This document shows, piece by piece, positions 49,213-61,217 of a stretch of DNA of 64,000 nucleotides. The number at the start of each line of letters is the position of its first letter. The stretch's first letter is position 1. The position numbers were made by a program, and so were the translations under genes. This DNA is from Apostichopus japonicus. Taxonomy: Eukaryota; Echinodermata; Holothuroidea; Aspidochirotida; Stichopodidae. The DNA is taken from positions 30,992,001 to 31,056,000 of the forward strand of contig NC_092580.1 in assembly GCF_037975245.1 (NCBI RefSeq), read 5' to 3'. The notes under the pieces were generated by a model. It searched no databases. It was not told where the DNA came from and saw nothing but the letters and a program-made list of their open reading frames with translations.

Positions 49213-52200
49213 ATGTTGCATCTTATGCCACCTATCAAGTGCTTTTTGAGGTCAGCATACCAGCAATGTCCAAGATCACTTTGGTCTTTCAAAATGTCCG
49301 CATCAGTCGACTATTCAATCGATCATTCTATCACCGAGAAGCAAGCGTCAGATGCGAAGATGATATTCCAAGCTGGCGTTGAAGCAGTCTTACCAGGAAA
49401 AATGGTGAAAGAAGCTTTAACAGTAAAGGGAGATAAGCTTTTTGTGGGTGATCAAGTTTACAAACTCAAGAGGAATGTACATATTGCAGCATTTGGAAAA
49501 GCTGTTGTAGGCATGGTTTCTGCTGCTGAACATTGTCTGGGGGATCACATTGTAAGTGGAGTTGCCAGCACTCCTGTGGGTTTAAAGGAAGCGTTACAAA
49601 ATGCTGGTAAAAGGTATTAAAGATTCATTTCTTTTAAACACAACAATTGGAATATTTTATAGAGACTTTTTAAAGTAAATTTTTCATGCTAAAGTTCAAT
49701 AAAAGAAATGGGATGTCTGATCATAACTTATATTCATATTATGCTGGATAAAAAACTTGGCATGAACTTTATTTGATGATGCTTTCAATAGCTTCAATCT
49801 CAGTTTACTAAAACAAATCTTAAATTTTATAAAGTATTTAATTTGACAGATTTCAGGTAGTTCCTGTAACACATGGTTCATTATCTTACTCCCAACAAGA
49901 AGCAAGAAAAATGTTTGTTCTTATTTGAAAAATGTTCTTATAGTATCCTGGTTTAATACTTGAAATTGAATTACAAATGTTGTTAATGGTTTAATGCTCT
50001 AGTCTATCTGATGCAAAAGTAGTAATTTGATTCACATTTGAGAGATTTAACTCCAGAAAAGTGCCGATTGCATTGGAAAATAGTTTTAAGATGGATGCTG
50101 TCGTCTAAATGTTTTTCAAACGTTTGGCTGTAAGAAGCTCCTTTCAAACATGCAGATAAAGCAGCCTATATTTTGAAATTTTGGTTCCGATGCTTTCCAT
50201 CCATTGGAGCCTATTCAGTCAAATGGGCTTATGCGTGTATATATATATGTGTGTGTGGGTGCATATGTGTGCATGTGTATCTGACGCCCTAGCTTGTAAA
50301 CACGGTGTCTCAACAACCACAAGCTTTGGACAAGGATGAACTTTGATAATACAATGTTAGTATATAGATACAGTACATGCTTATGGGATCATAAAAGTTT
50401 ACCTCATTAAAGGTATGCTGTATTGGCCCCAAATATGCTAGATATTCAAATATGGTCACCTTTGTTCAAAATTCTTAAACTGTTTGTTTTACAACCCTCG
50501 AGGATATTTTCCTCACTGGGACATTCAGTCATCTTGTGTGTTCCTTAAAAATGTCTGAGAACAATTTGGAGAGTAAAGACCTCCAGGAAAGTACTTTTTG
50601 AAAACTTCCAGCAATTATAGCATGCTATAATTCGGGGCCTATACAGACTACCTTTAATATTCATGCATGTATCTTCTTATTTACTATGTCACTAAACAGA
50701 CTTTATCAGCATTATAACCGATTCTTTGTTCTTCCTTCATATGTTACTGCATATCAGTCAACTTAGATAATCCTAAGTTTATAAATATTAACAATTATAG
50801 CTTACAACACTTTAATGAATATGTTTGGGCATTGGATCCACTTAACGTTTCATTTTCTTGTTTTGTATCTGTGGTGCATTTATATCTAACTGCCAACACA
50901 TATCGTTATGTATCATCATGGACAGACTGACATATCATTTTCTTACCTGACAAATGATTTGATGAAGGGAGTTTTGTTATTGCCCTTGTCTGTTTTCACT
51001 TTTGCAGTCATTTGTGGCCATCAGAATTTTCTAAAGTTGAAATAATAGAAGGAGCCAGAAACAATATTCCAGATGAAAACTCCATGCTAGCTGCTCAGAA
51101 GATAAAACAGCTTGCCATGAATTTATGTGAAGAGGATATCCTGTTGGTTCTCATATCAGGTGCAGTATCATCTATCTGGATTTCCTTGATCATGGGCTCT
51201 AGTTTTTGTTGAATGAGTGTCCTGGTAGATTTTAAGAATTTTCGTGTTAGTGTGATGTTTTTTCCCCTTTAAAGGCATTGAAGACTTGCCCCAAACCGCG
51301 CTCTGAAAAAGTTAACTTTCCGTTGCTTGCAAGTGAAGTTTTCTGCTTGTCGCTACAAAGTGCAGACAGTAATGAAACGTGATACCTTGTTATCTTTAGC
51401 TGGACCTGAGATGTCCATGTATCGTTTGTACACTGTGCTGTGGGTATTGACTGCAGCTGTATGTGCTGACTGTACACTAGTGTCTAATTACCGAAGGTAG
51501 CAAGCTGTATGTGTATTTTCTGGGATCGATGGTGGTGTCTAACACTTCTGTTACACCTCATTCGAAACTAGGTCAGATTACCGGCATGAGACGTTTCCTT
51601 TTGCCCAAGTCTTCACACCCTTTAAATTCAGAATTATTGTATAATAAATTTCATATGTACAGTAATTGCACATGAAATAAAAGATGTGTATGATAGCTAG
51701 TAATACCACGATAAAACATAGACAAAGAAAGGAAAAAGATAGAAAAAAAGATAGAAAATAAAGATACAATACAGGCATGACATTTGTTTATGGTGCTTGC
51801 CAAGTGCATTTTGCTGACTTTCTTTAAAAGTTGTGCTAACCTGTGAGTATCTAATAAATAACCATACAACCAAAGGATGTCTGGCACATTTGAATGCTTA
51901 ATTAATGGGAATACAATATGTCAATATGCAGCTTGTTTTAAAGAAATACAACAATTGTGAAAGTTCCTTTTAGTAATTGAAACCACTTTTTTTTGGGGGG
52001 GGGGGGGGGTCAATTGTGTATCATAAATTTAGGTGTGTGGGTACTTCAGTAAATGTTTTCAAAGATAACCCTTTAATCAGCAACAACCTCAACTTTGTAT
52101 GCAATTGTATTAGGTTATATTTAAATCTTGCCACTATAATTTTAGTATTTTTTAAACTCTTTTTTTCTTCTTTCCATTTTCCCCCAGGAGGTGGATCAGC

Positions 52201-53975
52201 TCTATTACCGTCTCCTACACCTCCCATTACTCTGCAACAAAAACAGAACATAACAAACCTTCTTGCTTCCAGAGGGGCTTCAATACAAGAGCTCAACACA
52301 GTAAGGTCAGCAGTATCGTCTTTGAAAGGAGGCAAATTAGCCTTGCTTGCCCGACCTGCCAAGGTAGGATGTTAATAATAAGAAACTTGATGACTTTAAG
52401 ATTGATGTTTTTGCTCCTTGTAAGATTTTCCATTTGTTGAGAAGACCATGACTCTGGGTCCAATAGCAATCATTGAAACATTTAAAGATACTAAGCTGAC
52501 TTAACATACATAGTTGCTTTACTACAGAGGCTTCTGTGGCAAAGAGCCAATATCAAGGCAAATCAATTAGGATATGCTTTTCCTTAATATCTGCATTTGT
52601 GAAATATACTGAGGTACCTTTAGGGATTGGTAGACATATAAAGTAATGTTTATCTTTGAAATGAAAGAAATGTGAAGTAAATTCTCTGCAAAATTCTTAG
52701 GCTAAGAAAAGTTTAGAAAGGAATTTGGGTGTGAATAAGAAAATGACTATATAGTATTGCAAAACCTGCTAGATATGCTAGAATGGCCACATCATTACAA
52801 AATTTAGAACCCCCTTTGTAAGATATTTGAGTTAATCAAATGATCCTTTGGTTTGCCTCATGGATATTCCCTTTGGGTTAAGGAACAGGACTCGTAGTAA
52901 CAAAAGATCCATATTTGGCAAATGCCACACCCCCTTGCTATTAAACCTTTGTGACAATTGCCTCTTAGCTGCAATCCCCTTTCATTAAACTTTCATGTCG
53001 AACACCTGTATGAAGTTTCATCGGCTGATATTACCAATCATAGGTGTTTTCTAACATTTACAAATTCATTATAGTTCTGCAATTAATTAAACTCAGTTGT
53101 CTGTCTTTCAGATCATCTCACTGATACTCTCCGACATTGTGGGAGATCCCATCGAGCTCATTGCTAGTGGACCGACTGCACCCAGTCAAGCTACGTCTCA
53201 CGAGTGTCTTCAGATTCTTGATAAGTATACGCTACCTGGGGAAATCCATGATGTCATCAGAGCAGTCATATCTCAAACCCAGCCAAATAATTCTACATTC
53301 CATGTCGACTTTGACCATGTCAACAACATCATTGTTGGAAATAATAGGAAGGCTGTTGCTGCCAGTATGAAGGCTTCAGAACAAATGGGCTATAGCCCCT
53401 TTCTGTTATCCGACTCCATTTGCGGAGAGGCAAGGGAGATCGGAGAACTGTATGCTGAACTGGCTGAGCTATTGAGCAAAATTATTAGAGCTCCAGAAAG
53501 CAGTTCTTGTGAGCAATTGAGGTTACCGGACTTACTCAACTCTTTTCAGATCTCTGAAGATACATGCGAGTCATTGCTTGCATTGGCGATTGGGAACAAT
53601 CCAGTCTGCATTATAGGTGCTGGTGAGACAACTGTGACTATGCAAGGGAAAGGCATGGGAGGAAGAAACCAAGAGATGGCCTTGGCCTGGGCTATAGCAA
53701 TTCAAACCTTAGAAACCAAGGGTTTTGAGGTGACATTTCTCTGTGGGGGCACTGATGGTCAGGATGGACCCACTGATGCTGCTGGTGCGTGGGTTTTTCC
53801 GGGTCTAGTGTCAAACGCATCTGCTTACAACGTTAGTGCATTGGAGGCACTGAAACATAATGACTCTTATACATTCTTCACTGAATATATGAATGGTAAC
53901 AATCTACTGAAGATGGGTTTGACTGGTACTAATGTTATGGATATACAAGTACTGCTCATCAAACCTTTAGTATGA
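49213..53975 (+). CDS. GLYCTK: glycerate kinase (D-glycerate to phosphoglycerate)
   Basis: Four coding exons: 49213-49613, 51008-51159, 52188-52363 and 53112-53975. All introns are GT-AG; total 1593 nt = 530 residues plus stop (human about 523). The GLYCTK/MOFRL family phosphorylates D-glycerate from serine and fructose breakdown. Landmarks: [10 protein letters not shown] (exon 1), [12 protein letters not shown] across the exon 2/3 junction (about residue 184), [41 protein letters not shown] (about 423), [15 protein letters not shown] (about 455) and the C-terminal GTNVMD. Start: Met 49213 gives a basic, acid-free leader ([18 protein letters not shown]) that fits a mitochondrial presequence; Met 49294 (504 aa) is the alternative and would give a cytosolic form. 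Intron 2 carries a TTAA MITE (51273-51621). Confidence 0.96.
51273..51621 (+). mobile_element. TTAA-flanked MITE, copy 2, in GLYCTK intron 2
   Basis: 349 bp between TTAA at 51269-51272 and 51622-51625. Same family and orientation as 46556-46915, with small deletions relative to it (for example near 51300). It is non-coding. Confidence 0.82.
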
Positions 53976-56900
53976 AGGGACTATAAAGTGAATCAACGAA
54001 GCATCACTTGATGGTACCAAAATTCACAGAAGACTCCTTGGTCATTTTAGCATTTCTAGCAATTTCTCTGTCACTGTAGGCCATGTAAGGAATAGCTGGC
54101 TGCTTTAACAGCATAACAGCTGGTTGTGAGCTGCCAAATTCAGTAGTACATGATACTCCACAGGTCATGACAATGATGTCATATGACTACTGTAGCAATA
54201 CTGTAAATGCCGGCTATAACATTCACCAGGTTATCTATTCCCAAACGCTGTATTATTACAAGTCGTCATATCAGAAGGGAAAAAAAACATTTCCTTTGCA
54301 CCATCCACACACAAGAACATTTGCTATGAATATTTGTATCAATTTCAGATTGCACCAGAGGTAGGATTGTGTTGCATAGATTGCAGACATTGACTGCTAG
54401 CTTCAAGCCATCACTCACTGTCACGTACCTTGTAACCTTAGTAGCAGATCTGAAGCCACAACTGTTGTATCTGGAGGCGGTTTCTTAATATTGTAAGTTT
54501 GAATGGAACGTGCTGCAGAAGCCAAAAAGAAGGCTTTTTACAAACAGTAAGATATCATAAATGGTTTTGGTCTATGTCTTGAGTTTACCTTAATTTGTTA
54601 ACCTTACCTTCGCAGCTTACTACCCTTTACTTTCTCAAGTTTATTTAACAAATCAAGTGATTATACAGTATGTCAAGAGTTTTAAACCAGGCACTTTATT
54701 TCAAGGTTGTGTCTAGCCACTACCTGTGTTCTGCATGAAGGTTAAGCCTGCCTATAGAAAAACAGTCCTCAAATTCACTCGAGCATTAATTTATGTTACT
54801 TGATGCCCAAAGTATTGCCATTAGGATTCATCCTTGAGTGCACCTAATTAATTGACCCATCAGCTGTATGATTGTAAACACAAGTGCTCTAATGAACAGC
54901 ACTTCTTTCCAGTGTGTGCATGAAGACAAGTTTGGCTCGACCGTTGAAATAATACACTGTGTTGTTTAATCATGAATTTTCACAGGGGAGCATTCAGTAT
55001 GGCTAGCATTACCAACTCGGGTAGATATTCAATCTCCCCTATTTTTGGCCAAAACAGGGACTCGGGTGGTATTAGCTATAGGCAGGGAAGATCGTAATGT
55101 GTGTTGTCTCTATGGAGAAAAGTATTCCTTTTCAAATCACTTTGCATATTGTAATGTACATAGGCGTAGGAGGCTGGGGGGGGGGGATGCAGCCCCCCCA
55201 ATGAAATATATTTGTGAAAATTCAGGCAATATGCTGTGAATTTTTTTTGCGCAGAAATTTTTGTTATATTTTTCAGCAAGTCGTTACAGCCCCCTCTCCA
55301 ATCAAATTGGGCTCCTACGCCTATGGTAATGTAGGCACTTGAGTTATTACTTGTTACAAACACAGAATATGTCGTTTTTTTTGTTTGTAAGAATTTTGTC
55401 CTAAAGCTGGTTTTCATAATGTTAAAAAAATTCTTGCTAGAATGATGTCCCATGAAGACATGTAATTTTAAAGTATCTAGCCACAATTAGTGAATGACAT
55501 TAATGCAATTGTCTTTGCTTGAAAAATGTTTTATTTTTTATCCAAGGAAATATAATCTTAGTTCATGCAGAAGGAAACTTGATTACATCTGGGATAAGAG
55601 TAGGTAGGTGTTTCCCAGTATCAAGGACAAATTAATAACAGGGAAATAGCTATTTTGAGGAAGATTAACCCAGACTATAGATTACCGACGATTTCATGTA
55701 TTGGAGTAACAAAAGATTAAAAAAAACATTCGTATTAACACATCTATAATGGAGATTGAAGGAACAAGATTTATGAAATAAGTTTCAATTTGTGTGGAAT
55801 TTTAGTTTCTAAAGGAAACAAGTGAGTGACAGGTTCTTATTTTTCAGACAAAAAAGGACTTATTCCTTTTACTTATAGTACATATCAGAAATATATATTA
55901 ATGTAATTTTATTTTAAATTGTGGATCTTCTATGAGACTAGCTGCCAATTATTTATGTCAAGAAGCAAATATGTATATTTATAAATATATTGCTATTTAA
56001 TAGCTACAATAAAATCCATTGTCAAATATTCAATATGAGATATAAGAATATACAAATAAAATGTTCAACTTCAAACTGATCTTTTCTTATTTACATTTCT
56101 TTCTTCTGGTATCGAACAATGCACATTGATCTGAGAGTATTCACAGACTACCTGACATCATATGAAAATGTGTAATTCTTACTGAAACCTTACCAGAACA
56201 ATTTATTTTCTGGTCATAAATTAAAGAGCAGGCTAAAGTAAGACTGATAGTTGCTCTCTTTTGTAAATTACAAATCAGTAATGAATGAAAGAACATACTG
56301 ATTTTGTAAAAATTGCAGGTTCGGTGTGAAGCTAACCTGAACTTGTACACATTTTCTTGTAATTGTTCTGTTTTTGACAGTTTTGAAAGCAGTAAACTTG
56401 AGCAGGTTATAACTCGCAGTGCTTTATTTTATAGATTGTGAAAACATGCTGGTGTTATATCTGGAATATCATCAGGAATTTTATATAGCAATATACAGCA
56501 ATATTTTAGATGATTGCTTATCAGCAAGGTATCTGTGATATGGTTAGGGATGAAAGAACAGATGCATGAGAACACAACTAATATATTAAACAGAATGCGA
56601 ATAGTTAATAAATCAAATCAATAAGGTTTCCTATCATATTTCACAGCCACTTTTAACATAATGAAATTCAAATTTGTGAATTTTTTCAGTTATCTTACCA
56701 GCTCTCTAAGCTACAATAAGGAGAACTTTGTCCTTTCAAATATGAAGTATATGGTTACACTATCAACACTTAAGACTGCAAGCCATGAGAAAGAGATTGA
56801 AGCATTAATTTCTTTCTCTTTGTAAGAATCAATTCAACGGTTGACCTCAGTATTAGCTACATAATATCCTACATCTTATGGTGTCACGAGAAATTCAATC

Positions 56901-57694
56901 AAGTATCACATTTTCACCCCTTAGTAGAACAGTTTTCACAAAAGTTTTAAATAATGCAACAGTAACCTTTGACTGTATTTAACACACAACAAGATGCATG
57001 TGAGTCTTGGTGTACAAGATTTTACTTATGGGGTACTTTAGCAGGTAAAGTATATATACCGTAGGTTTTGCTTCTTCAAATGTCACTGGTTTATGTTCTT
57101 TGATGCCTTTCTTACCATGTATCTGTGGTTTATATTACAGTCCATGGCACACAGACTGCTACTTTACTCAACCAACAATTTGGTCCAGAATGCATGAAAC
57201 AAATACCTAGCATTGGCCCTAGATACCAACAATATATTAACCATCCATTTTTGCATCACTTCACTGAAAATAGTAAGAAGTTGAAGCTAAATAGACACCG
57301 AAACAAAAGGAATCGTACATTTTTCAAGTTCACACAAAAAGCTTTCAATAACTGAAGAAAACATTTGAAACTTCCTCTTGCACTTTCCAAAGATCAGGAA
57401 AAGGAAAGTTACACAGACCTTATTCTTGTGTTAAGGTAAGTGGGCCTGATGTTTCGATCCTAGCAGGATCTTTTTCAGAGGCCGAATGATAATATTCATG
57501 TGGAATATCTCAACAGACTAAAAATGCTGTACACAAAGATGCTTGTATAATTGTATCCTTCTGAAATCTGGAAGACAGGAATTGATGGCAGACACTATAT
57601 TCCCTGCTTTCTTCACATCTGCAGGTGGTCTTTAGATCATCATGCAAGGATACCACACAAGCAGGCAAGGTCTACTTGTACTGTCACCAAAGGT
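53976..57694. other. interval between GLYCTK and the small membrane protein gene
   Basis: The 3' UTR of GLYCTK starts here, and the 3' UTR of the minus-strand gene lies at the other end. A 167-bp MITE sits at 55159-55325. AATAAA hexamers occur near 56003 and 56052. An open frame at 57125-57355, preceded by a TATTACAG acceptor-like sequence, has no recognisable similarity and I do not call it a gene. Confidence 0.55.
55159..55325. mobile_element. hAT-type MITE (copy E), 167 bp
   Basis: Flanked by the 8-bp duplication GTAATGTA (55151-55158 and 55326-55333), with terminal inverted repeats CATAGGCGTAGGAG / CTCCTACGCCTATG. Poly-G on the left is mirrored by C-rich runs to the right. Ends start with CAT rather than CAG, so it is a different family from A-D. 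Confidence 0.82.
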
Positions 57695-58963
57695 TCAATC
57701 TGACTTTTGATGTTCACTGTGGTCCGGCGCACTAAAAGAAGGAAAAGAATTCAATAAATATTAAGGATTGGGAAATAAGCAGGACTCCATATTGTGTTTG
57801 TCAATCCATGACAAAACCAGATGTTCAGTAATACCAATACCTAGTACCACTGTTTGACTGATAACTTTTATGATAACAAATCCACTAGGACAAATTAAAA
57901 TAATGCATTGTCACAAATGTAAGTCCAATGTTTGAATCAGCTATTTCAAGGAAAATGTTATTGACACAAAATGGCCTTTACTGTTTATTGCTTTACTCGT
58001 TAGAACCGGAAAAGCCAAGTGTGCAATAAATATTAAAGAATTCAAAACCATGTGAATACTTACCTTCTTAGAACTACCTTTTATTGATCTTCAGGAATTG
58101 TATATTTCTTTATATCGGCCTATTTCTTGAAGTTCATTTTTAGCCTTTTTGAATTTTGCATTTATTTTACCTTTCTACTATTTAATACCTTTTTACCCTT
58201 ACTGTATATATCTCTATCTTTAGCATTCATTTATTGTTTATTTTCTTGACTTGTTCGTTTTCATTGTAAAGCGCCTTAGAGCGATTTTTTATTGGATAAG
58301 GTTCTACATAAATTCTGTAAGATAATAATAACTAGTTTTGTGAATCAACCAAGGTTGGAAACATGTTGTAAGTTGTAAGTATGACTAAGTGTAAATAAGG
58401 ATAGGAATAATTAGTTTAATTAAGCAAGTGAGTTGCCAACTGTTTAAAAGGATTTAAAGATAAGCCATTGGTTCCAATGGTACTAACGACTTTTTCTACA
58501 GTAGGTCTTGGACCGCAAGATCTAAGACTTTGGATGTTGCAAAGTTGATAACAACGTTGGTTTACATACAAGGTATCAGTCAGGGGGCTATATAATATTT
58601 TTGACTGAATTAAGGTTAAGTTCTAACTGACTAACAATTCAGTGAGTATCATACTTGCCTCTGATTTTGCTTTGGCCGACTGGTCTTTTCAGGTAGTTGA
58701 TAACCTTGCAACAGAAGAATTTCAGAAATTTCTTGACCGAATAGCCTCCAAGATATCCAGACAGCTGTGCATAGAATCAGGAAAGTATATCCTAGCCACC
58801 AGCACATTTGAACGTAAATATCTCCAGAGTAATAAAGAGCTAAAATAGTTTCATTTCCTGCACCTTCAACTGAGACATTACCTAAGCTTTCAGGTCCACC
58901 CTCAAGCTCTGCAGAAGGCTTAGAAGGCTTAGAAGCCTCTGAGTGGAATTCCTTATCCGTCAT
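57695..58963 (-). CDS. small single-pass membrane protein, function unknown
   Basis: Two coding exons on the minus strand: 58659-58963 and 57695-57731, joined across an intron with an AG|GCAAGT donor (GC-AG class) and a TTTTAG acceptor. Total 342 nt = 113 residues plus stop. An acceptor (ATCTTTAG, 58990) lies 27 bp upstream of the ATG, so a 5' UTR exon exists further upstream, possibly near 60 kb. The protein has an acidic, Ser/Pro-rich N-terminus with NVSV and NETI (possible N-glycosylation sites), one hydrophobic segment (WWLGYTFLILCTAVWISW, about residues 57-74), then FGQEISEILLLQGYQL and a polar tail. I do not recognise the family. If the GC donor is not used, the frame ends 12 nt later (RQV stop) as an intronless 3' end. 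Confidence 0.55.
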
Positions 58964-60434
58964 GGCAGCTTTCTTCAGTAACCTTAAACCTAAAGATATT
59001 TTATAAAGTTGTATTAAAACATTGACATTCACAATATATATTGACATTAAAAATAAAACAAAAGAACAATATAACTTGTCCATGAAGTTGGTAACAATTT
59101 TCCTTATTTTGAGTGTAAAATTTTAATGTTAAAGGTTGTTGAGATATGGTTACTGTACATGAAATTCACTTGGGTTAAAAGTATGGTATTTCATTCCAGG
59201 TGATAATCTTAGGAATACCAGCACACTACAGTCCATAGGCATTTATCTTGTATAAAATGTTTTAGAGCAAATAAAAACACAAATGCAAACATGTACAGCA
59301 GTTTATGTTGATAGCACCTTATCATTTTCATAGGGCAAAAACTTAATGGACCGGAAAACTGCTACACAAAGTATGAGCAATAAATTATTCCCACAGATAG
59401 GTTTAATAATTCATGCAAATAAGATTCATGTATTATTTTCCTTGGATCATGTTGCTCGATCTGCCTTAAATTAGGATATGATTTATGTTAACTATACGTG
59501 GCAAGTGTGGAATGTGAGATTTAGGCCTTCACAACAAAGATACAATCAACAATCTACTAGTAATTAATAAGTTAGAGCACCACAAGCAAAAATCTGCTAC
59601 ATGTAAATAAATGCATTCCCATCATATAACTAGCAAGAACATTATTTACATACATAATTTGATGTTAAATGATATGTTTATCGTGAGTACTAATGTTAGA
59701 ACTAACTAAGTATTAGCAGTTTCCATGCAGATTAATCTGGGATGGGGTACACCTAAATCATTAAATTTATTTCAGTTAACTTGGAGTAGACTGATCTAGG
59801 CCTAGGCCTAAGTAACAATGTTTCCACCTAGGCTTGAGCTAGCACTAGTACTTAAGGTTACCAGAAGGCATACCACTTCTGTTTACCTATCGGTATTTTC
59901 AGGAGAACATATACAACTGCACACATAGGATCGAACAAGTCCCGAATTTTGTATTCGTATGAGAAACCTTCTTAACCTGTAAACAACTCAACTTTTCGAC
60001 TTATGTTTTGTTGCAACGTCAACAGGCATAGAATAGTTTCACGAGAAATTAAAATCCACATCTCTACATGTGGGACGCCGTCTGACAAATCAAAACATAT
60101 TACGCAATGAGCTTCTATGACGGAAAATTACATGAGTACAAAGTAATAAACAACTATGTATACTTGTATGGATGAAGCTCTAACCATAGTTACAGAAAGA
60201 TCCGCCACAATATGTTAAATCCAGTGGAAGCCAGTGCTCTACCCTTCACTCTTACTTTACCATAGGGCTAGCCCACATGAGAAACTTGTAAACGGTTTGT
60301 CATTGGAGCCTATATTATGGCTGATACAGTAGTAAAAGCAACGGGACCACCCATGTTACAGGCACAATTTTATGTCATGCACTCCTCCTAAAAGACTGTG
60401 TAAATATTCAACTTGGTAAGAAGCTGCCCCACAA
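58964..60434. other. upstream region of the small membrane protein gene
   Basis: AT-rich sequence; it must contain the 5' exon and promoter of the minus-strand gene, but no first exon can be fixed without transcript data. Nothing else recognised. Confidence 0.45.
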
Positions 60435-61081
60435 TCCCAGCAAACACAAAACGTTATCATAACACTTTTAAAAGAGCCTCTAAAATATGTTTTTATACCG
60501 TTAAATGCAGTGGCGGAGATAGGGGTATTGAGGGTCGAGAATGGTCTGTATAAGGCGCTTCCGACGCTATCTAAGCGGAGCGCCACCACGGGTTGGCGCG
60601 GAGCGTACCGAAATTTTTGAGTAAAGATACCCCCTAGATCGCCGGAAATGACCCTTTCCGGGCCTTGCTAATTTGCAGATAAACGAAGAATAAATAGGTG
60701 TCATCGCCAAAAAAAATGTGACAAATGTCAATAGGCAGATGAGAGCGCAATTAAAAAAGTCAATAATCGCGAATAAGTAAAAAGTGGTAAAAGGCTGAAA
60801 AGGGCGCCAGCAGTCCATTTGAGTCCGTCAGGGAGGGGGGGGGGCATCCGCCCCTGACTGTACGGACGCTCCGCCACTGGTTAAATGTGGTGTTATAAAA
60901 ACGTCGGTATAACGTTTCTATGGGATATTAATGTTATATTAATGTTTTAACGAAAAAATGTTTTGAAATAATAGCCTGAAAACGTTTTTGTGACATATTT
61001 ATTACACCACAAGTAACGTTATCAAAACAAAAGACGAAACGTTTTAATAACGTTTTGAAAACGTTTTTGTGTTTGCTGGGA
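60435..61081. mobile_element. inverted-repeat transposon H, rich in AACGTT, carrying nested MITE B
   Basis: About 21-bp terminal inverted repeats: TCCCAGCAAACACAAAACG at 60435 and its complement CGTTTTTGTGTTTGCTGGGA ending 61081. Removing the nested hAT MITE at 60508-60879 leaves about 270 bp, in which AACGTT or AACGTTTT recurs many times in both orientations. No ORF. A target duplication is not clear (at most AT). Confidence 0.72.
60508..60879 (-). mobile_element. hAT-type MITE (copy B), nested in element H
   Basis: 372 bp flanked by the 8-bp duplication GTTAAATG (60500-60507 and 60880-60887), with terminal inverted repeats CAGTGGCGGAG / CTCCGCCACTG. It is the reverse-orientation counterpart of copy A at 39599-40013, matching along its whole length with indels mainly in the poly-G part. 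Confidence 0.9.
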
Positions 61082-61183
61082 TGGAAGTCTTGCAGACCTC
61101 CAGAACGTAAGGTCAAAAGCGACTGTTTAATGTAACATAACACACACACAAAAACCCACTGGACTTGCAACCTACTAATGGAT

Positions 61184-61217
61184 ACTTGGCACACCCATTA
61201 TAATGGGTGTGCCAAGT
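61184..61217. repeat. perfect 34-bp palindrome
   Basis: ACTTGGCACACCCATTA is followed directly by its exact reverse complement, with no loop. Weaker outer pairing (AACCTAC / GTAGGTT) extends it to about 61169-61237. Flanking sequences at 60380-60434 plus 61082-61170, and at 61290-61440, look like diverged copies of one another (CACTCCTCCT, TCTTGCAGA, AGGTC, TTGCAACCT in the same order). Confidence 0.85.

Noticed and set aside
57125-57355. 76-codon ORF with an acceptor-like TATTACAG upstream
   Set aside because: No recognisable domain, low-complexity basic tail, no donor or partner exon; not enough for a gene call.
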